Positions 33,299 to 45,179 are shown, counted from the first letter of the stretch. The stretch is 64,000 nt of DNA from Coccinella septempunctata (GCF_907165205.1 NC_058191.1:9798501-9862500); one strand, 5' to 3'. Made by a program: numbers and translations. Notes: generated by a model not told the origin, from the letters alone.

Positions 33299-34340
33299 AT
33301 ATCCCTAACTCATGTGGAGCAGTTTATATGCATGATCCATATTTGTGTAATTTGTTCCCTTCCAAAAGAGGATGTGCTAGATACTTGCTTGAGGTGGACC
33401 TATGTAGGAGCTTAGCTGATATATAGGTGATTTATATTTGTGATCTTGGTACAAAACAAGTACCACAGAGCACATAACCAGGAAAAGCATCAATATTTTA
33501 AGAATGTAATTTTCACATTGTGAAATCGTTGAATATCGCGATATATTTCTGGTGACTTCACTTCAATCCATATTGATGCTAATGAAAGAGGCACAATCAA
33601 ACCTCGAAATAATTTGGGTTTCATTTTCGTTGAAATCCGATCATTCGTCGTAGCGCCATCGCGCCGAACAAATGAAACGTGTCACGTGGTGCACCGGAAA
33701 TCAGCCTCCATCGCTGCATTCAAATTTCGCAATTTCCGATCTGAGTCGTGCCAGTAATTCCGACAGCTAAGTGTCCCTAATATATTTAACTCGAAATTCG
33801 TAGTTCTACGGACCTTGGAGAGATTGGTATCTGTCCCCCCTTAACGTTATGTTATTATTTCATTTAAATTCCTCGATTTCCGGGAGTAAATTGAGTAAGT
33901 TATTAACCTGCTAACGAATTTCGAGTTTTCTCATTTGGATTTGTTCATTGGTGGGTCTTTCACGACGCGATCGTGGTGATTAAAGTTATTAATTCGGTTA
34001 TTGCTGGCTCGGGCTCGATTGAAATATGAATATATGGAAAGATATCATCTCAAAGTGGTCGTTATTGTGTTGCTATAAAAAATATCCATATCAGTTTTAT
34101 CTACCTGCCTCCACATAGCATCGAAGGGATGAAAATGGGAATTATTCTAGCCATTCAGTTCATTCAGAATGTTTCATTCGCCATTTCTTCGAATTCTGCT
34201 TCGTTGATGGGTAACAGGCTGCTGTGATTCTATACGCATATTGCTTATTTCGTTAAAACATTTGACAGTAAAGTTAATTCCAAGCCTCTAAGTATGTACT
34301 ACATCGTCATTTACACAAATATTATATCATATCCTACATC
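33299..34340. other. non-coding, nothing recognised
   Basis: No motif-bearing frame and no repeat pairs. 33600-33800 is slightly richer in GC. Confidence 0.3.
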
Positions 34341-34344
34341 TACA

Positions 34345-34492
34345 CTCTGATCCGTGGCTTGGTGGTTGAAGCGTGAAGAACCCTGCGGTACTGAGTTCGA
34401 TACCAGCTCGTACAAGCTCACAAAGCTTCTGAGGGGTACTTCGATACCTAGGGAGAAGCAGGATGATATATTGATAACATAATAATAATGAG
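34345..34492 (+). repeat. candidate tRNA-derived SINE
   Basis: A box TGGCTTGGTGG (34355-34365) and B box GTTCGATACC (34395-34404) are at Pol III spacing. They are followed by an unrelated body and an ATA-rich tail (ATAATAATAAT at about 34478-34490). This is the organisation of a short tRNA-head SINE. It does not share its head with the tRNA-like element at 51-123. No second copy was seen in the window. Confidence 0.4.
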
Positions 34493-34986
34493 AATCTACC
34501 AAAAGTACTATCATTCAAAATCATCAAAAAAACCATTTGTGTATCTCATACAAGGCGAATCGAAAACCGCATGCAATATTTTTAGGGATTATAAAACACC
34601 TAAAAATAAAAGCTCTTCATTTAATAAACTTATGTACGAAACCGATGAACTTGGTGAACTGGTATGCCACGATAATCAGTTATTCTTACAAAACTTTCGA
34701 AATAAAAGATTCTAATATTGGCTACCTAGTATTCCAATATAGAAGTGGATGTTATTTGATTATAAATCAGTTTTCGGAATCAGAAAGGGTAGTTCTCTAC
34801 AATGTAACACTTTTCTGTTTTGTTCTCAGTTTTCTTAATAATAATAATAATAAAAGTGGTTTATTGTAAACATTGTTACAAATGGCCATCGACCGAGGTC
34901 CTTCAGCCTGTGAGTCAATTATACTTTTTTTAACAATTAATTGAGTTAAATTACAACCTTAGATATAATTGAGAAAGTTTTTGTTG

Positions 34987-37692
34987 CTAATTTGTGGTGT
35001 CTTCGATGTTGATCTGTTGCAGTGTCTCCCATAGAGTCATAGCAGGGTATCTGAATCTGTTGTGATTTTCTTCGCGTTGAATGCAGAACTGTTTTAAAAT
35101 GCTGAAGTTTTTCTTATTCCTGCAGAATTTCTTAGCTAGTAGTTGTAGTCTCTGATCTATTGGAGTAATTTGGTAGTCTCATATAAGAGGTTGTTGGACG
35201 GATTATAGAGAGGGTTTGATGGGTGCCTCAGCTTTGTGAGTTTTCTCAGTGCTGTTGTTTCTGTCACTTGTAACTTTTTTTGTACTGGATTTCTGCTGTT
35301 GAGGAATAGTATGTGTCCATATTCAACAAGAGGTCTACAGATCATTTTATATATTTTGCTAGCTGTATTATGGTTTATGCCCTCTTGTTTATACGTAAGT
35401 CCTCTGAATTGGGTTGCTCTGGAAACCGTGGCTTTTTTGATTAATCCTGTGTGGAGGTTGAAATTGAGTTTACTGTCGATATTGATTCCAAGATATTTTA
35501 CACTATTTTTGGGTTGGATTGTTTGATTGTATAGTGTTATATTCGGAGAGGTACTTCTTAATCTATGATTGCAGATCAGGAAATGGCTTTTTGATGGATT
35601 GGGACGGAGTCTCCATTTATTAAACCATAAGGATGTCTTGTCTGTTAAAGCTTGTAGTTGTTCCATGGCATCTTTTATATTGTTGGCATGACTTACCAAC
35701 ACTGTATCATCTGCAAATTGTAACATATAGCATCTTCGGTTAATATATTTGGGATCGCTGTTGAAAATATCAGCACAGTATAAGTTGTAGAGAGTAGGGG
35801 ATAATGGAGAACCTTGTGGTAGTCCTCTTTCTGGTGTGAACTCGCCTGATAGTTGGTCGTCGATCTTCACTCTCAGAGATCTATTCTCAAGCATATTCAT
35901 TATTATACGTGTGAGGTAGTCAGGGGCATCGAAGGTATAGAGTTTGTAAATCAGACCTGAATGCCATACGCTGTCGAATGCTTTGTTGATGTCCAAAAAG
36001 AGTGCTGCACTTTTCCCTCCTTTTTGTCTAGTTGCTTGTAGATTGTTACTTAGGACTATCAAAGGGTGTATGGTTGAGTGATGGTCTTTAAAGCCGAACT
36101 GATAGTCAGGAATTTTATTGCCCATTGTTGTTTTCAATCTATCTAAGATTATTTTTTCTAAGTTTTTGCCCAAGTTCGAAAGTAGAGTGATTGGTCTGTA
36201 GTTTGATAATTTGGTTTGATCAGATTGTTTCTTAGGTATTGTGATGATAGTCCCTGTCTTCCATTCCTTTGGAAAGTAGTGATTTGAAAGGCAGTACTCG
36301 TATATTTTGATGATGAAATCGTGTACTTCTTGGTCTAGTTTTCTCAGTATGTCTTTTGTGATATGGTCATGACCAGGAGATGTGTTTTTGCCCTTTTTCA
36401 AGATTCTGAAGTATGTGTCGGGATCTATAGTTTGCTCTTGTTTTACCACTTTCTGATTTTTAAAAATTTCCATCCATTTTTCTATGTTGTTGTAGTGTTC
36501 TAGTGAAAAGTTGGGGTCGTTTTCCTTGGTATATTGTTTCTGATAGTATTTGGCAAAAGCCGCTAGTTTCTCTTCAGTAGTTTGGTATCTGATACCATTT
36601 TCTACAAGGTCTGTTTTTGGTCTGTTCTCATTGTTTTTATATTTGCTCAACTTCCTAATCTCGTTCCAAAAGTTCTTGCCCTTTTGTCTGTTAATTCGTT
36701 CACATGCTGCAACCCATGTGTGAGCTTTGTAGTCTTGAATCATTCGCTGTATGTTTTTGTTGTAGTGGTTAATATTCTTCTTAATTTGGTCATCTCCTTG
36801 TGCTAAGTATTCCCTGTACATTCTTCTTTTTTTCTTTATAAGTTCAATTATATATGGTGGGAGTTCTTGGGTGCAATAAGTTTTGTAATATGTAGGTGAA
36901 TTTCGTAATATCCCTTCAGAAAATAGGTTGTTGAACTTGTTTATGCATTCTTCATCTATAGTATCTACCTGTTCTATAAAGCTTATCAGTTCCTTGTTGA
37001 CCTTTTTCACATCACATTTTTTAAAATTGTATCTTGGTGGTTTTACAGTATTTCTCGGTGGTGTTCCAAGATCAAATCTGATATCTACAGCAAGATGTTC
37101 TCCTCCTAGGTCCGGAATAAGATATATATTTTTGAAGTTGTGACTTATATTCTCCGTGCACAATATTATATCTGGTGTGCTATCTATGCCGTTGGCCCTT
37201 AGAAATGTGGGTGGTGTATTTTTCTGTATGAATGTTGAATTTTGTAGAAAGCTGGAAATTTGTTTTTTTTTCTGTCTGTTCATGTTGAAATCACCTATAA
37301 TGATAGTAAATTTGTATAAGGATGCCATTGTGAGAATAGTTTCTTCTATTTTTGCGGAAGGGTGGATATAAACTAAGAAGATGTGTAAACGATCATTTTG
37401 AAATGGCACTGTGATATGTAGACATTCATTAAGCAGATTGTTTATTCTTGGACGATTGGCATTTCCTTTGCATAATGTGGGTTCTACCTGAATTAAAGCG
37501 CCTCCTCTGACATTGGTGTTTACTATGTTTCGAGGGCTGTGAACAATTTCCCAATCTCGGTATTTTAAATTGCTTTTGAGTGAGGTTTTTGATTCAACAA
37601 AGAGAGAGCAATTGATGTTGTTTTTTTCAATGTAGTAGTTTATCAACTAGGTAACTATTGATGTTCGAATATAGAATATTAAGCGGCTGCAT
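34987..37692 (-). CDS. LINE ORF2: endonuclease and reverse transcriptase, two compensating shifts
   Basis: The ATG at 37692 overlaps the last 14 bases of ORF1. Residues 1-15 (MQPLNILYSNINSYL) hold the endonuclease Asn motif. One extra base at 37647 moves the frame, which then stays open for 829 codons to 35157. Visible motifs are VESKTSLK (catalytic Glu), IIIGDFNMN near 131, GGEHLAV, NYRPITLLSNLGK, FGFKDHHST, LDINKAFDSVWH, LPQGSPLS near 624 and FADDTVLV near 658. Near 35165 a second single-base change ends the frame at a TAG, but the original frame resumes as ITPIDQRLQLLAKKF and ends at TAG 34987-34989. The total is exactly 902 codons, the usual Jockey length. There is no RNase H. Assembly error is possible at either shift. 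Confidence 0.92.
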
Positions 37693-39013
37693 TTATTATA
37701 AATTGGACATTGTTGTCTCCTTTTATTGGTTGAGTTGGTGAGTCGGTATTGGGGCTATCCAAATCAAACATGAGTATATACATACGGTTGCCTGTGAATA
37801 GAACATGGGTATCTATATTGAATTCCACTATAAATCTTTGTTTTAATTTTCTAATTAATTCGTCTCTATTTATTTGTGAATTTTTCTCTTTGTTTAAGGT
37901 TGATGTGTATTTATTGATTATATAGTCGTGTTTTGATATTGCTGAGTGAATTCTGGATTTTTTCACTTTATTTGGTAGATTCTGTGTTTTTTCATTTATT
38001 GGTTTCACTGGAATATTAGGGATTCCTTCCATTGGTTTGGTTGGTCGTTTGGGGCATTTGAAGGACCAGGCTTCATGATCTTCCGCTTGGCAGGCTTTGC
38101 ATTTGGGTTGCAGAGTTGATGTACACTTGAGGGTACGATGAGGTCCGAAGCATTTATTGCATTGAATGTTTTCCTGGCATTCTTCTGTTGTATGCGTGAA
38201 TTTTTGGCACTTGGTACATGGTTTAGGAGCAGCAGTTGGTGCTAAACTAGAGTAAACAGGGTAGTGACAATTTTTATAAAACAAACCATTTCCCAACAAA
38301 TATTCAGTTGTTTTTTCATGTGCTGTAATGATTCTTATCAAATGTGTCATTTTTCCAGTTGCACGCGATTTTATTCTCTGACAATATCTGTGTTCCAAAT
38401 TTTTGTTTTTGAGGTGTTCACTAATATCTTTATCTTGAATATTCAATTCTATTTGGCCAATAACAACAGAGTAGGAGGGTTCCACTGATCGTTTTGTGTG
38501 TTGTGCATTAAATGTAGTTTCCTTGTAGTTAGCAACGACGTTTTCTTTCTTCAGATTGTCCAGTGCGTCGATAATTTTCTGTTTTTCCGTATCGCTTTTC
38601 ACCAGAAAACCAGTTTGAGTTTTAATGATGCAGTCTAGGGAGTTTGGAAATTTTGTTTGCCATATGTCTGCTACTTCAATTCTTGTGATGTTTATGTTGA
38701 CCATGTTGATATAAAATAAATATTTATACTTCTTGAAAGTAAAGGTCGTCGACCTGATGGCAGGTTTTGTTTTGAAGTTGTTATCTTGTCTTGTGGCATA
38801 TGATTTGTTGTTATCAGTGTTTTTATTTGGATTCGAATGTTGTCTCTGAATTTTATTTTTTTGGTTTCCATCTGCTGTTTCTGAATCTGACGCAGTTGTT
38901 GTTCCCATAATTTGATTCAATTCTTTTTGGGAGTATTTTTTTCCGAAACGTTTTCTTTTATTTGTAACGACTCTAAAGTCCATGGAATCGTCTTCGTCGG
39001 CATCGTCTGCCAT
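37679..39013 (-). CDS. LINE ORF1: gag-like RNA-binding protein
   Basis: Intact, 444 codons. An acidic start (MADDADEDDSMDF) precedes a basic stretch. An RRM-like fold at about 95-235 is suggested by INMVNINITRIEVADIW and the TGFLVKSDTEKQKII run. Three zinc knuckles sit at about residues 264-316 (CTKCQKFTHTTEEC, CNKCFGPHRTLKC, CKACQAEDHEAWSFKC). A C-terminal region ends INAAA. Proteins of this kind coat the LINE RNA. The stop TAA is 37679-37681. The ORF2 ATG lies 11 bases upstream of it in another frame, so ORF2 is probably translated by reinitiation. Confidence 0.93.
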   Translation of the reverse strand: MADDADEDDSMDFRVVTNKRKRFGKKYSQKELNQIMGTTTASDSETADGNQKNKIQRQHSNPNKNTDNNKSYATRQDNNFKTKPAIRSTTFTFKKYKYLFYINMVNINITRIEVADIWQTKFPNSLDCIIKTQTGFLVKSDTEKQKIIDALDNLKKENVVANYKETTFNAQHTKRSVEPSYSVVIGQIELNIQDKDISEHLKNKNLEHRYCQRIKSRATGKMTHLIRIITAHEKTTEYLLGNGLFYKNCHYPVYSSLAPTAAPKPCTKCQKFTHTTEECQENIQCNKCFGPHRTLKCTSTLQPKCKACQAEDHEAWSFKCPKRPTKPMEGIPNIPVKPINEKTQNLPNKVKKSRIHSAISKHDYIINKYTSTLNKEKNSQINRDELIRKLKQRFIVEFNIDTHVLFTGNRMYILMFDLDSPNTDSPTQPIKGDNNVQFIINAAA

Positions 39014-39123
39014 TTTCGATATATTCGCGGCGAGTTCTCTTCAATGAAAACGCAATTATATTCACCGATAAGTGCACAGATGTGTTCACCATGAGAGCTG
39101 GCGCTGAACTGGAGTTTTCTTAA

Positions 39124-39409
39124 GTTAATACCTACGTATCAACATAATATTCTGTTACTGTTGATATATCAACAAAAACTTGATCTTTTACAAGAAATTA
39201 AACTCTTAACTCTGTTCGTTTTTATGGGTATAACATCCCAACATCAGTAAGGTCAATCAAACTTTCAACCGTAGGTACCTACTGTTCATGATTTTTTGTT
39301 CAACTTGCTGTTAGTTGTGATCTCGGAAGAAGAGCGTACCAATCTTCAAACTCAAATTACTCGAAAACGGTTAATATCTCAAGAATACCTACCTTTTAGT
39401 AGATACATA
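39124..39409. other. non-coding flank
   Basis: Featureless sequence between the LINE target duplication and the mariner remnant. Confidence 0.3.
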
Positions 39410-40298
39410 CTACTCTGACAAAAAAAGTATCCGGAAATTTGAAATAAAACGCACAAATATTAAACTTCTTCAATATTTATTGAATTTCCTTCAAATTATG
39501 CCCCATTTGAAGCGAGAAACATGTGCCAACGTTCTTTCCAATCATGGAAACATTTTTTATAGGCCCTTTCAGGGATGGCCTACAGCTCCTTCTGCGAATT
39601 TTCTTTTATGGCATCTGTGGAGTCAAATCTGATTTCCCGGAGCGGTAATTTCAGTCTGAAGAAAAGAAAAAAGTCGCACGGAGCTAGATCAGGCGAATAA
39701 GGTGGCTGGTCGATGGTACTTATCCAGTGTTTGGTCTTAAAATCGTTAATAATGATGGTGCGTTATCGTCATGCAAAATCCACTAATTGTTTGGCCACAA
39801 TCCGGCCATTTACTACTAATATTTTCACGCAAATGTCTCAAAAGAGTTGAATAAAAGTTCTTATTGACCGTTTGACACAATTTCCTTGATTCACGTTATC
39901 GTTGGTTGAGGAAGTCGACGGTCGTCCTGAAAGAAGCAAATCTCCCGACCGTTTTTAAAGACTTTGTACCTTTCGTACACTTGGGTTTTCGATAAAACAG
40001 AGTCTCCATAAGCCTTTTCTAACATTCGCAACGAGTCAGCACACGAAATTTCGTTCAAAACACAAAATTTTAGACAAACTCTTCGTTCAATATTTTTTAC
40101 CATTGTAAAATTCGCAGACTACCACTGAGGTCGACTGGTTTTAACAGCTGTCGTAAACAAACCAGTTGACAGAACACGCTCATGTTTGGCATAGTGATTA
40201 CGGACAGTCCTTCCAACGTACAGTAACTTCAAATACTTAAAAATACTCAACGCGGGCAATTTAAATGAGAATTTCCGGATAAGTTTTTGTCAGAGTGT
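39410..40298 (-). mobile_element. mariner, internally deleted (DD34D type)
   Basis: TIRs of roughly 25 bp: ACTCTGACAAAAA then TATCCGGAAATT at the left, and its complement at 40270-40296, with TA-like flanks. On the minus strand 39891-40103 encodes the HTH (RRVCLKFCVLNEISCADSL, then LSKTQVYERYKVFKNGRE). 39480-39740 encodes the C-terminus (QPPYSPDLAPCDFFLF, then KKCFHDWKERWHMFLASNGA). The middle, with the first two catalytic Asp, is gone, and frames are broken. At about 890 bp it is a deletion derivative. Confidence 0.85.
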
Positions 40299-40771
40299 AT
40301 TTTGGATAAATAGTTCCCAAAATCTTGCGAGTTGTATCATTGCAAATTAGTAATTTGCAAGTGAGTAAGTAGTAATTTTTAATTTGAAATTCCATAATAT
40401 GGTCGACGTTAGATGTAGAAGATGTATCATCCATCTACAGATAGAGTAACAGTGAAATTCATACAATCATTTTTTGACGGACGCATTATTTGAGTCACAA
40501 TAATGTTAGTTCGGTCATATGTTAATGTACTTGAATGGAATTTGGTCGGAATTCTGGAGGTAAAATCTTCGCCATCATGAATATTTCATAAGTGCAATTT
40601 TTGGTGAAATGATTCATTTTGATGATTTCTACCCTTGGTAAAAAAAAAATCTCACCTTTGAAAACACCCTCTACATTATTCGCATATCGTAATTCAAAAA
40701 AAAAAAAATGGATTCGTGTTTCAAAATCGGTAGTTTTTGATGAAAACTAAAATGTTTTGGTGAATAGACTG

Positions 40772-41911
40772 TACAGTGCATCCCATTTTGGGTGAGACAG
40801 CCAGGTTTCTCGGTTGTTATTCAAGATAGAAACTTGCTGTTTTCACGTTCCTGTCCTACTTTTTTGTGAAACTCAAGTTGGCCTAATCAGATTTTGCATA
40901 ACTGTTTCCGTTTATGAGATACAGGGCGATTTTGGAAATTGATACTTTTCGGACCCCTCCTTTATCTCCGAAGTTATTAAAAACAATGCTGAGCTAAAAA
41001 CTACGTCTAATACAGAATTCTGCGTAGAATCCAATGGCGTACTCAAATTTTTTTCGGGGTATGGTTTTGAATACATTATGATACAACCTATATTTTTTTC
41101 AATGGAACATCCTGTATTTTATTACTTCGTTGAATTTTTTTTTTCCTTTCAAAATGATGTATGATAATGTATAGGTAGGATGTTCAGAGATGCTAAAAAA
41201 CACAAAACATCACATAATGATGATGTTTTGTTAGTGGGCTATGAATTTCCCAAGTTTTAATAAGAGGATTATTACTTTTGATAATTAAAAGTAAATAGGT
41301 CATGTGTGATACAAACACCCTTGTTGTTATTATGGCTACTATGCATTTGGGTGCATTGTTTTATCAAGTAGGCATTGGACAGAAAAAAACAAATTTGATC
41401 TAACTGTCATCGCTATTGATTAATATTGTGTTTCAGACACAACAGTCGCGAAAAACTTCATCATTATGTGATGTTTTAGTGTTTTTTAGCATTTCTGGAC
41501 ATCCTACCTATATAGATTAAACATCATTTTGGAGGGAAAGAAATAACGAATTCAACGAAGTAATAAAATACAGGCTGTTCCATTGAAAAAAACATAAGAT
41601 TGTGTCGTATCTTCAAAATCATACCCCAAAAAAAAAAAAATTGAGTACGCCATTGGATTCTACGCAGAATTCTGTATCAGACGTAGTTTTTAGCTCAGCA
41701 TTGTTTCTAATAACTTCAGAGATAAAGGAGGGGTCCGAAAAGTTTCAATTTCCAAAATCGCCCTGTATCTCATAAACGGAGACAGTTATGCAAAATCTGA
41801 TTACGCCAACTTGAGTTTTACTAAAAAGGACAGGAACGTGAAAACCGCAAGGCTCTATCTTAAATAACAAGCGAAAAACCTGGCTGTCTCACCCAAAATG
41901 GATGCACTGTA
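40772..41911. mobile_element. large fold-back element (TA-flanked)
   Basis: The body is 40774-41909 (1136 bp). Arms of about 450 bp are near-perfect inverted copies, starting CAGTGCATCCCATTTTGGGT and reaching ATCACATAATGATGATG near the centre. A loop of about 220 bp (41226-41450) separates them. TA lies at both ends. Paired blocks include TTCACGTTCCTGTCC, GAGATACAGGGCGATTTTGG and ATTCTACGCAGAATTC. There is no coding frame. It probably depends on a Tc1/mariner-type enzyme in trans. Confidence 0.85.
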
Positions 41912-42787
41912 CAATGTTCCATTCAAAATCAGGGAAGAAAATTTATAAGGTGTCTTCAGTAACTCTTCCTGAAAATTCCAACTATGACTCAAATAGAGAA
42001 TAAGCCCTGATAACTATAGTATGTTTCGGACTATCAGTGAAGTCATATATGATCAAAATCATATTGAAATTCGATGGAAATCCAAAAATGTGATAATTTA
42101 TTGAGCATACCACTCAGAAAACCAAAGTGGATAAATACTTCGGGAATAATACTGGTAGTGAAAAAAAAGAAATATTTTGGAAATTCATCGGTATGCCGCA
42201 TAATTTGATTTAGATTGAAAAATGACCTTTATAGAACATTCTTATATTGTGTATTTGTATTAACCATTGGAAAATTTTATTGCGTGAAGCTTTCTCTGAA
42301 ATATTCGCATACACGAATCGTTATTCAACAAGTTATTTATCTATGATTTCGTGAGAAATACAAAATATTGTTGTGGAGTGAAATCATACCATGTTTCTGA
42401 TTCAGTTTATGTATATCACATTAATATTCATAGAACGGAGATGGAATACCATGAATGCCTGATCATCACACCGTTGTGGCAGAGGCGGTTCCATCTTCAA
42501 ACGCACTTATTTCGCCTTCATAACATTTTATGAATTTAATATTTCATGGAAGTTAACTTCGCCATTAATGTCTGGGCCACTTTTCTCAACTTGGGCGTGT
42601 ATAATATGGCACGAAGAACTGGCGGGAGTAGGAACAATCATCAAATTGTAATCAGAAGATGCAGTAAATCACCAGTAGCTCCAGACTTCTTCACAGCTGG
42701 CGCCCGAATTGTTCGAAACCTTCCCCGAATTTCCCGATTTGGATATTATCTGGCCCTGTTTCGAAACAATGTTTTTATGATACTTAC
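41912..42787. other. non-coding, nothing recognised
   Basis: Short plus-strand frames at 42351-42533 and 42546-42791 lack motifs. If the exon at 42788-42885 is real, this stretch is its first intron. Confidence 0.3.
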
Positions 42788-42885
42788 GTAGAATTTTCTC
42801 CGTGATGCGTATTCGGACTGGAGACAATGATGAAGAGGAAGCCGCTGACGGCCTGACGTTGCGATGAAAATTGGCGGAAAATCAT
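42788..42885 (-). CDS. candidate first coding exon with signal-peptide-like start
   Basis: On the minus strand an ATG at 42885-42883 opens MIFRQFSSQRQAVSGFLFII and continues VSSPNTHHG to a consensus donor AC|GTAAGTA (intron starts at 42787). A basic start and a short hydrophobic core SGFLFIIV are compatible with a secretory signal. No following exon could be identified, and the hydrophobic run is short. The gene is unknown. Confidence 0.25.
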
Positions 42886-43545
42886 GACGTTCTTCCGCTT
42901 TGCTGCCCTGTTTAATTTCGTTGCGAGATTTTTCTCTTGGACTGCTTTTGTGTCCTTGAACTCGAAATGCTCATTCGAATATCTGAGTCAACTGAGAACA
43001 CGAATAACAATAGAATTATTTCGACCTTCTCTGAAATCACACCTCCTCTCCTTTCATTACGGAAAATATTTCGGAAACGACTACAAAACGGTGGGTACCA
43101 ATTCAAAACATAGTTTAACAATACCCCAAAAGAAAATATATCAATCATGGAATGAAATATATATCCTTCTGTTATACCAGTATAACTGTCATTCTGGTTG
43201 TTATTTTTTCAATAGACGCATTTTATAATAATCTCATAAGATCTACTAAAAAAAAAAACATATGCAGGCTGTTTCATGCTTAAACTCGAAACTGTGAAGA
43301 TATAACATAGAGCACAGTTCAAAACAAATACCTTAACTTCTTGGTTCACAGTGTTTTCTGACATTGATATCGCAACAATAATCATGATCAAATGTTGAAT
43401 TTATGTAGTAGATATTTCATGACGAGGCATACAAGAATTGAACATTTAATTACTTACCTAATTTTCACTAGGATGAGTTATTCAACCACTAACCGTGTTT
43501 CGCTATAACGATAGCATGTAAGCTATTGAAGAATTATCAAGGATG
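42886..43545. other. non-coding, nothing recognised
   Basis: Open frames on both strands around 42884-43228 are unsupported by motifs. No inverted repeats were seen. Confidence 0.3.
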
Positions 43546-44593
43546 TATACTCCATTCACTTTTATTTTAGCACTCGGTTTGCCATGAAATAATGTTTTCA
43601 AGTTTTTGTAACTTGAACGGAGTAAGGTTGGCACTCATGAAATGTCGTTGATGTCATAACGCCGTTGCCACAACTAATATCAATATTACAAAAATGTCTA
43701 AAGTTATTGCAAAAGAGAGAAGACAGAGTTCAGGAAGTGCTATTCACAATTCAGGTCTGCTCATTCAAATATTCTAATATCTACAATATATCAGACGGTA
43801 GCGAACATATTCAATATAAGTCAATTTATATAATGCTTCATCTTATATTTTAGCTGAATGTTTCTACAATCCGAAAGATTGTGAATGAAGAGGATGATCC
43901 TTCTTATGGGAGACCCAAAAAAGTGGTGACATTTGAGAATTTTATTTTAGGGTTAACGAATGCGGAAAGTTATTAAGTACAGGATTTTCGATGAATGTCA
44001 TGGTTGAATAAGTTCCAGAAAATTAATTTTTCTATTTTTCATTTGACTTGTCCTGTACATAGTAAATGTCTTAAGGGATCAATAAGTACAAAATACTTAT
44101 AATTATCCATTAATTCCTTCGAGTCCCACTACCTACCACTGCATCAGATGCATTTCATCTTCGTATTGATTTTTTTGAAATCCACAACTGATGTAACGTC
44201 TTAAACCTTCAGCCAAAGAAGATAACCAACATTAACTATCCTCAAGCTACTGAATATTATGTGTCAATAATTCAATTTTCTTCCATAGCAAAAATAAATA
44301 AACTGATCTCTTTTCCCATGCAAATAACTAGTTGTGATATGCCTTCAATCAGTTTATGTGAACGTCAATTATGTTCGTCACATACATATTTTCATATTTT
44401 CCGAAGTGATTCGACATTGTGATAACATACGTAATGGCTAAGACTTTTACGTAAAACGGACAACATAGCGCTGATTTAAAACCAAAAATTTTTTTGACAA
44501 GCGTCATAACCTCACATTTTCGTACTATATAGAGTGGAATGTGTCAAATTTCCATGGCCAACCGAGTGCTAAAATAAAAGTGAATGGACTATA
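43546..44593 (+). mobile_element. intron-bearing HTH element, copy A
   Basis: TIRs of about 38 bp (ACTCCATTCACTTTTATTTT, then AGCACTCGGTTTGCCATG; the other end differs at two positions) define about 1.05 kb flanked by TA-rich sequence. Inside, on the plus strand, coding scraps read MSKVIAKERRQSSGSAIHNS at about 43694, STIYQTVANIF at about 43785-43815, a degenerate intron ending TTTTAG at 43853, then LNVSTIRKIVNEEDDPSYGR and PKKVV. Together these form a helix-turn-helix split by an intron. There is no DDE core. Copy B (45180-46361) is inverted relative to it. Confidence 0.75.
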
Positions 44594-45179
44594 TGTATGA
44601 ATACTTAGGATTTCACATTGTGAACATCGACATTCACATATTAAGTGTTAATGCTGATTCGAGTTCAAGGGATGATAACATTCGGATTGACGAAATGAAA
44701 TTTACAAAGAATGGTTTATTCAATAGGTATAATAGTCATTGTGTGTACGAAGAATAGCATCTGTGAGTATTGGAGTTTTAATGTTTTTTCTTCATGTTCA
44801 TGTAACTCATGGAACATTAACTGATAACAATTAACTTGAAGGTTTTGTTTTTTTTTTAATTCGGATCTTTTACTAGAAAGATATTCGGAGATATTGATTG
44901 ATTCAAACATCATTACCGCTAATGGCGAACAATGTTCAGAACTTTAAATATTTACCTGGTTACAATATCTCTAAAGGATAAAAAATATGGCATACACAAC
45001 TTCGTTAATTATTGATGAAGAGGCCTCCAAATAACGAGGCAGTAAGCAACGATGAGAATTCTGAGCATCTATGTTATACCTATCAATTTTCCACTCGTAG
45101 AAACCCATCAGGAGAGAGCAGCATTAACAGGTAAATAAATGTTTTATCTTCTAAAAACTGGAATATTAATTCAATAAGG
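44594..45179. other. spacer between opposed HTH elements
   Basis: About 586 bp of unique AT-rich sequence. A minus-strand frame at 44716-44913 has no motif. Confidence 0.35.

Larger units (their letters stand above)
34828..39123 (-). mobile_element. full-length Jockey-type LINE (target duplications included)
   Basis: An 11-bp direct repeat AGTTTTCTTAA lies at 34828-34838 and 39113-39123. The body is 34839-39112 (4274 bp). On the minus strand it has a short 5' UTR of about 100 bp starting CCAGTTCAGCGCC, ORF1 (444 residues), ORF2 (902 codons), a 3' UTR of about 148 bp with AATAAA, and a (TTA)n tail. Both ends are present and only two single-base shifts interrupt coding, so this is the youngest and most complete element in the window. 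Confidence 0.95.
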
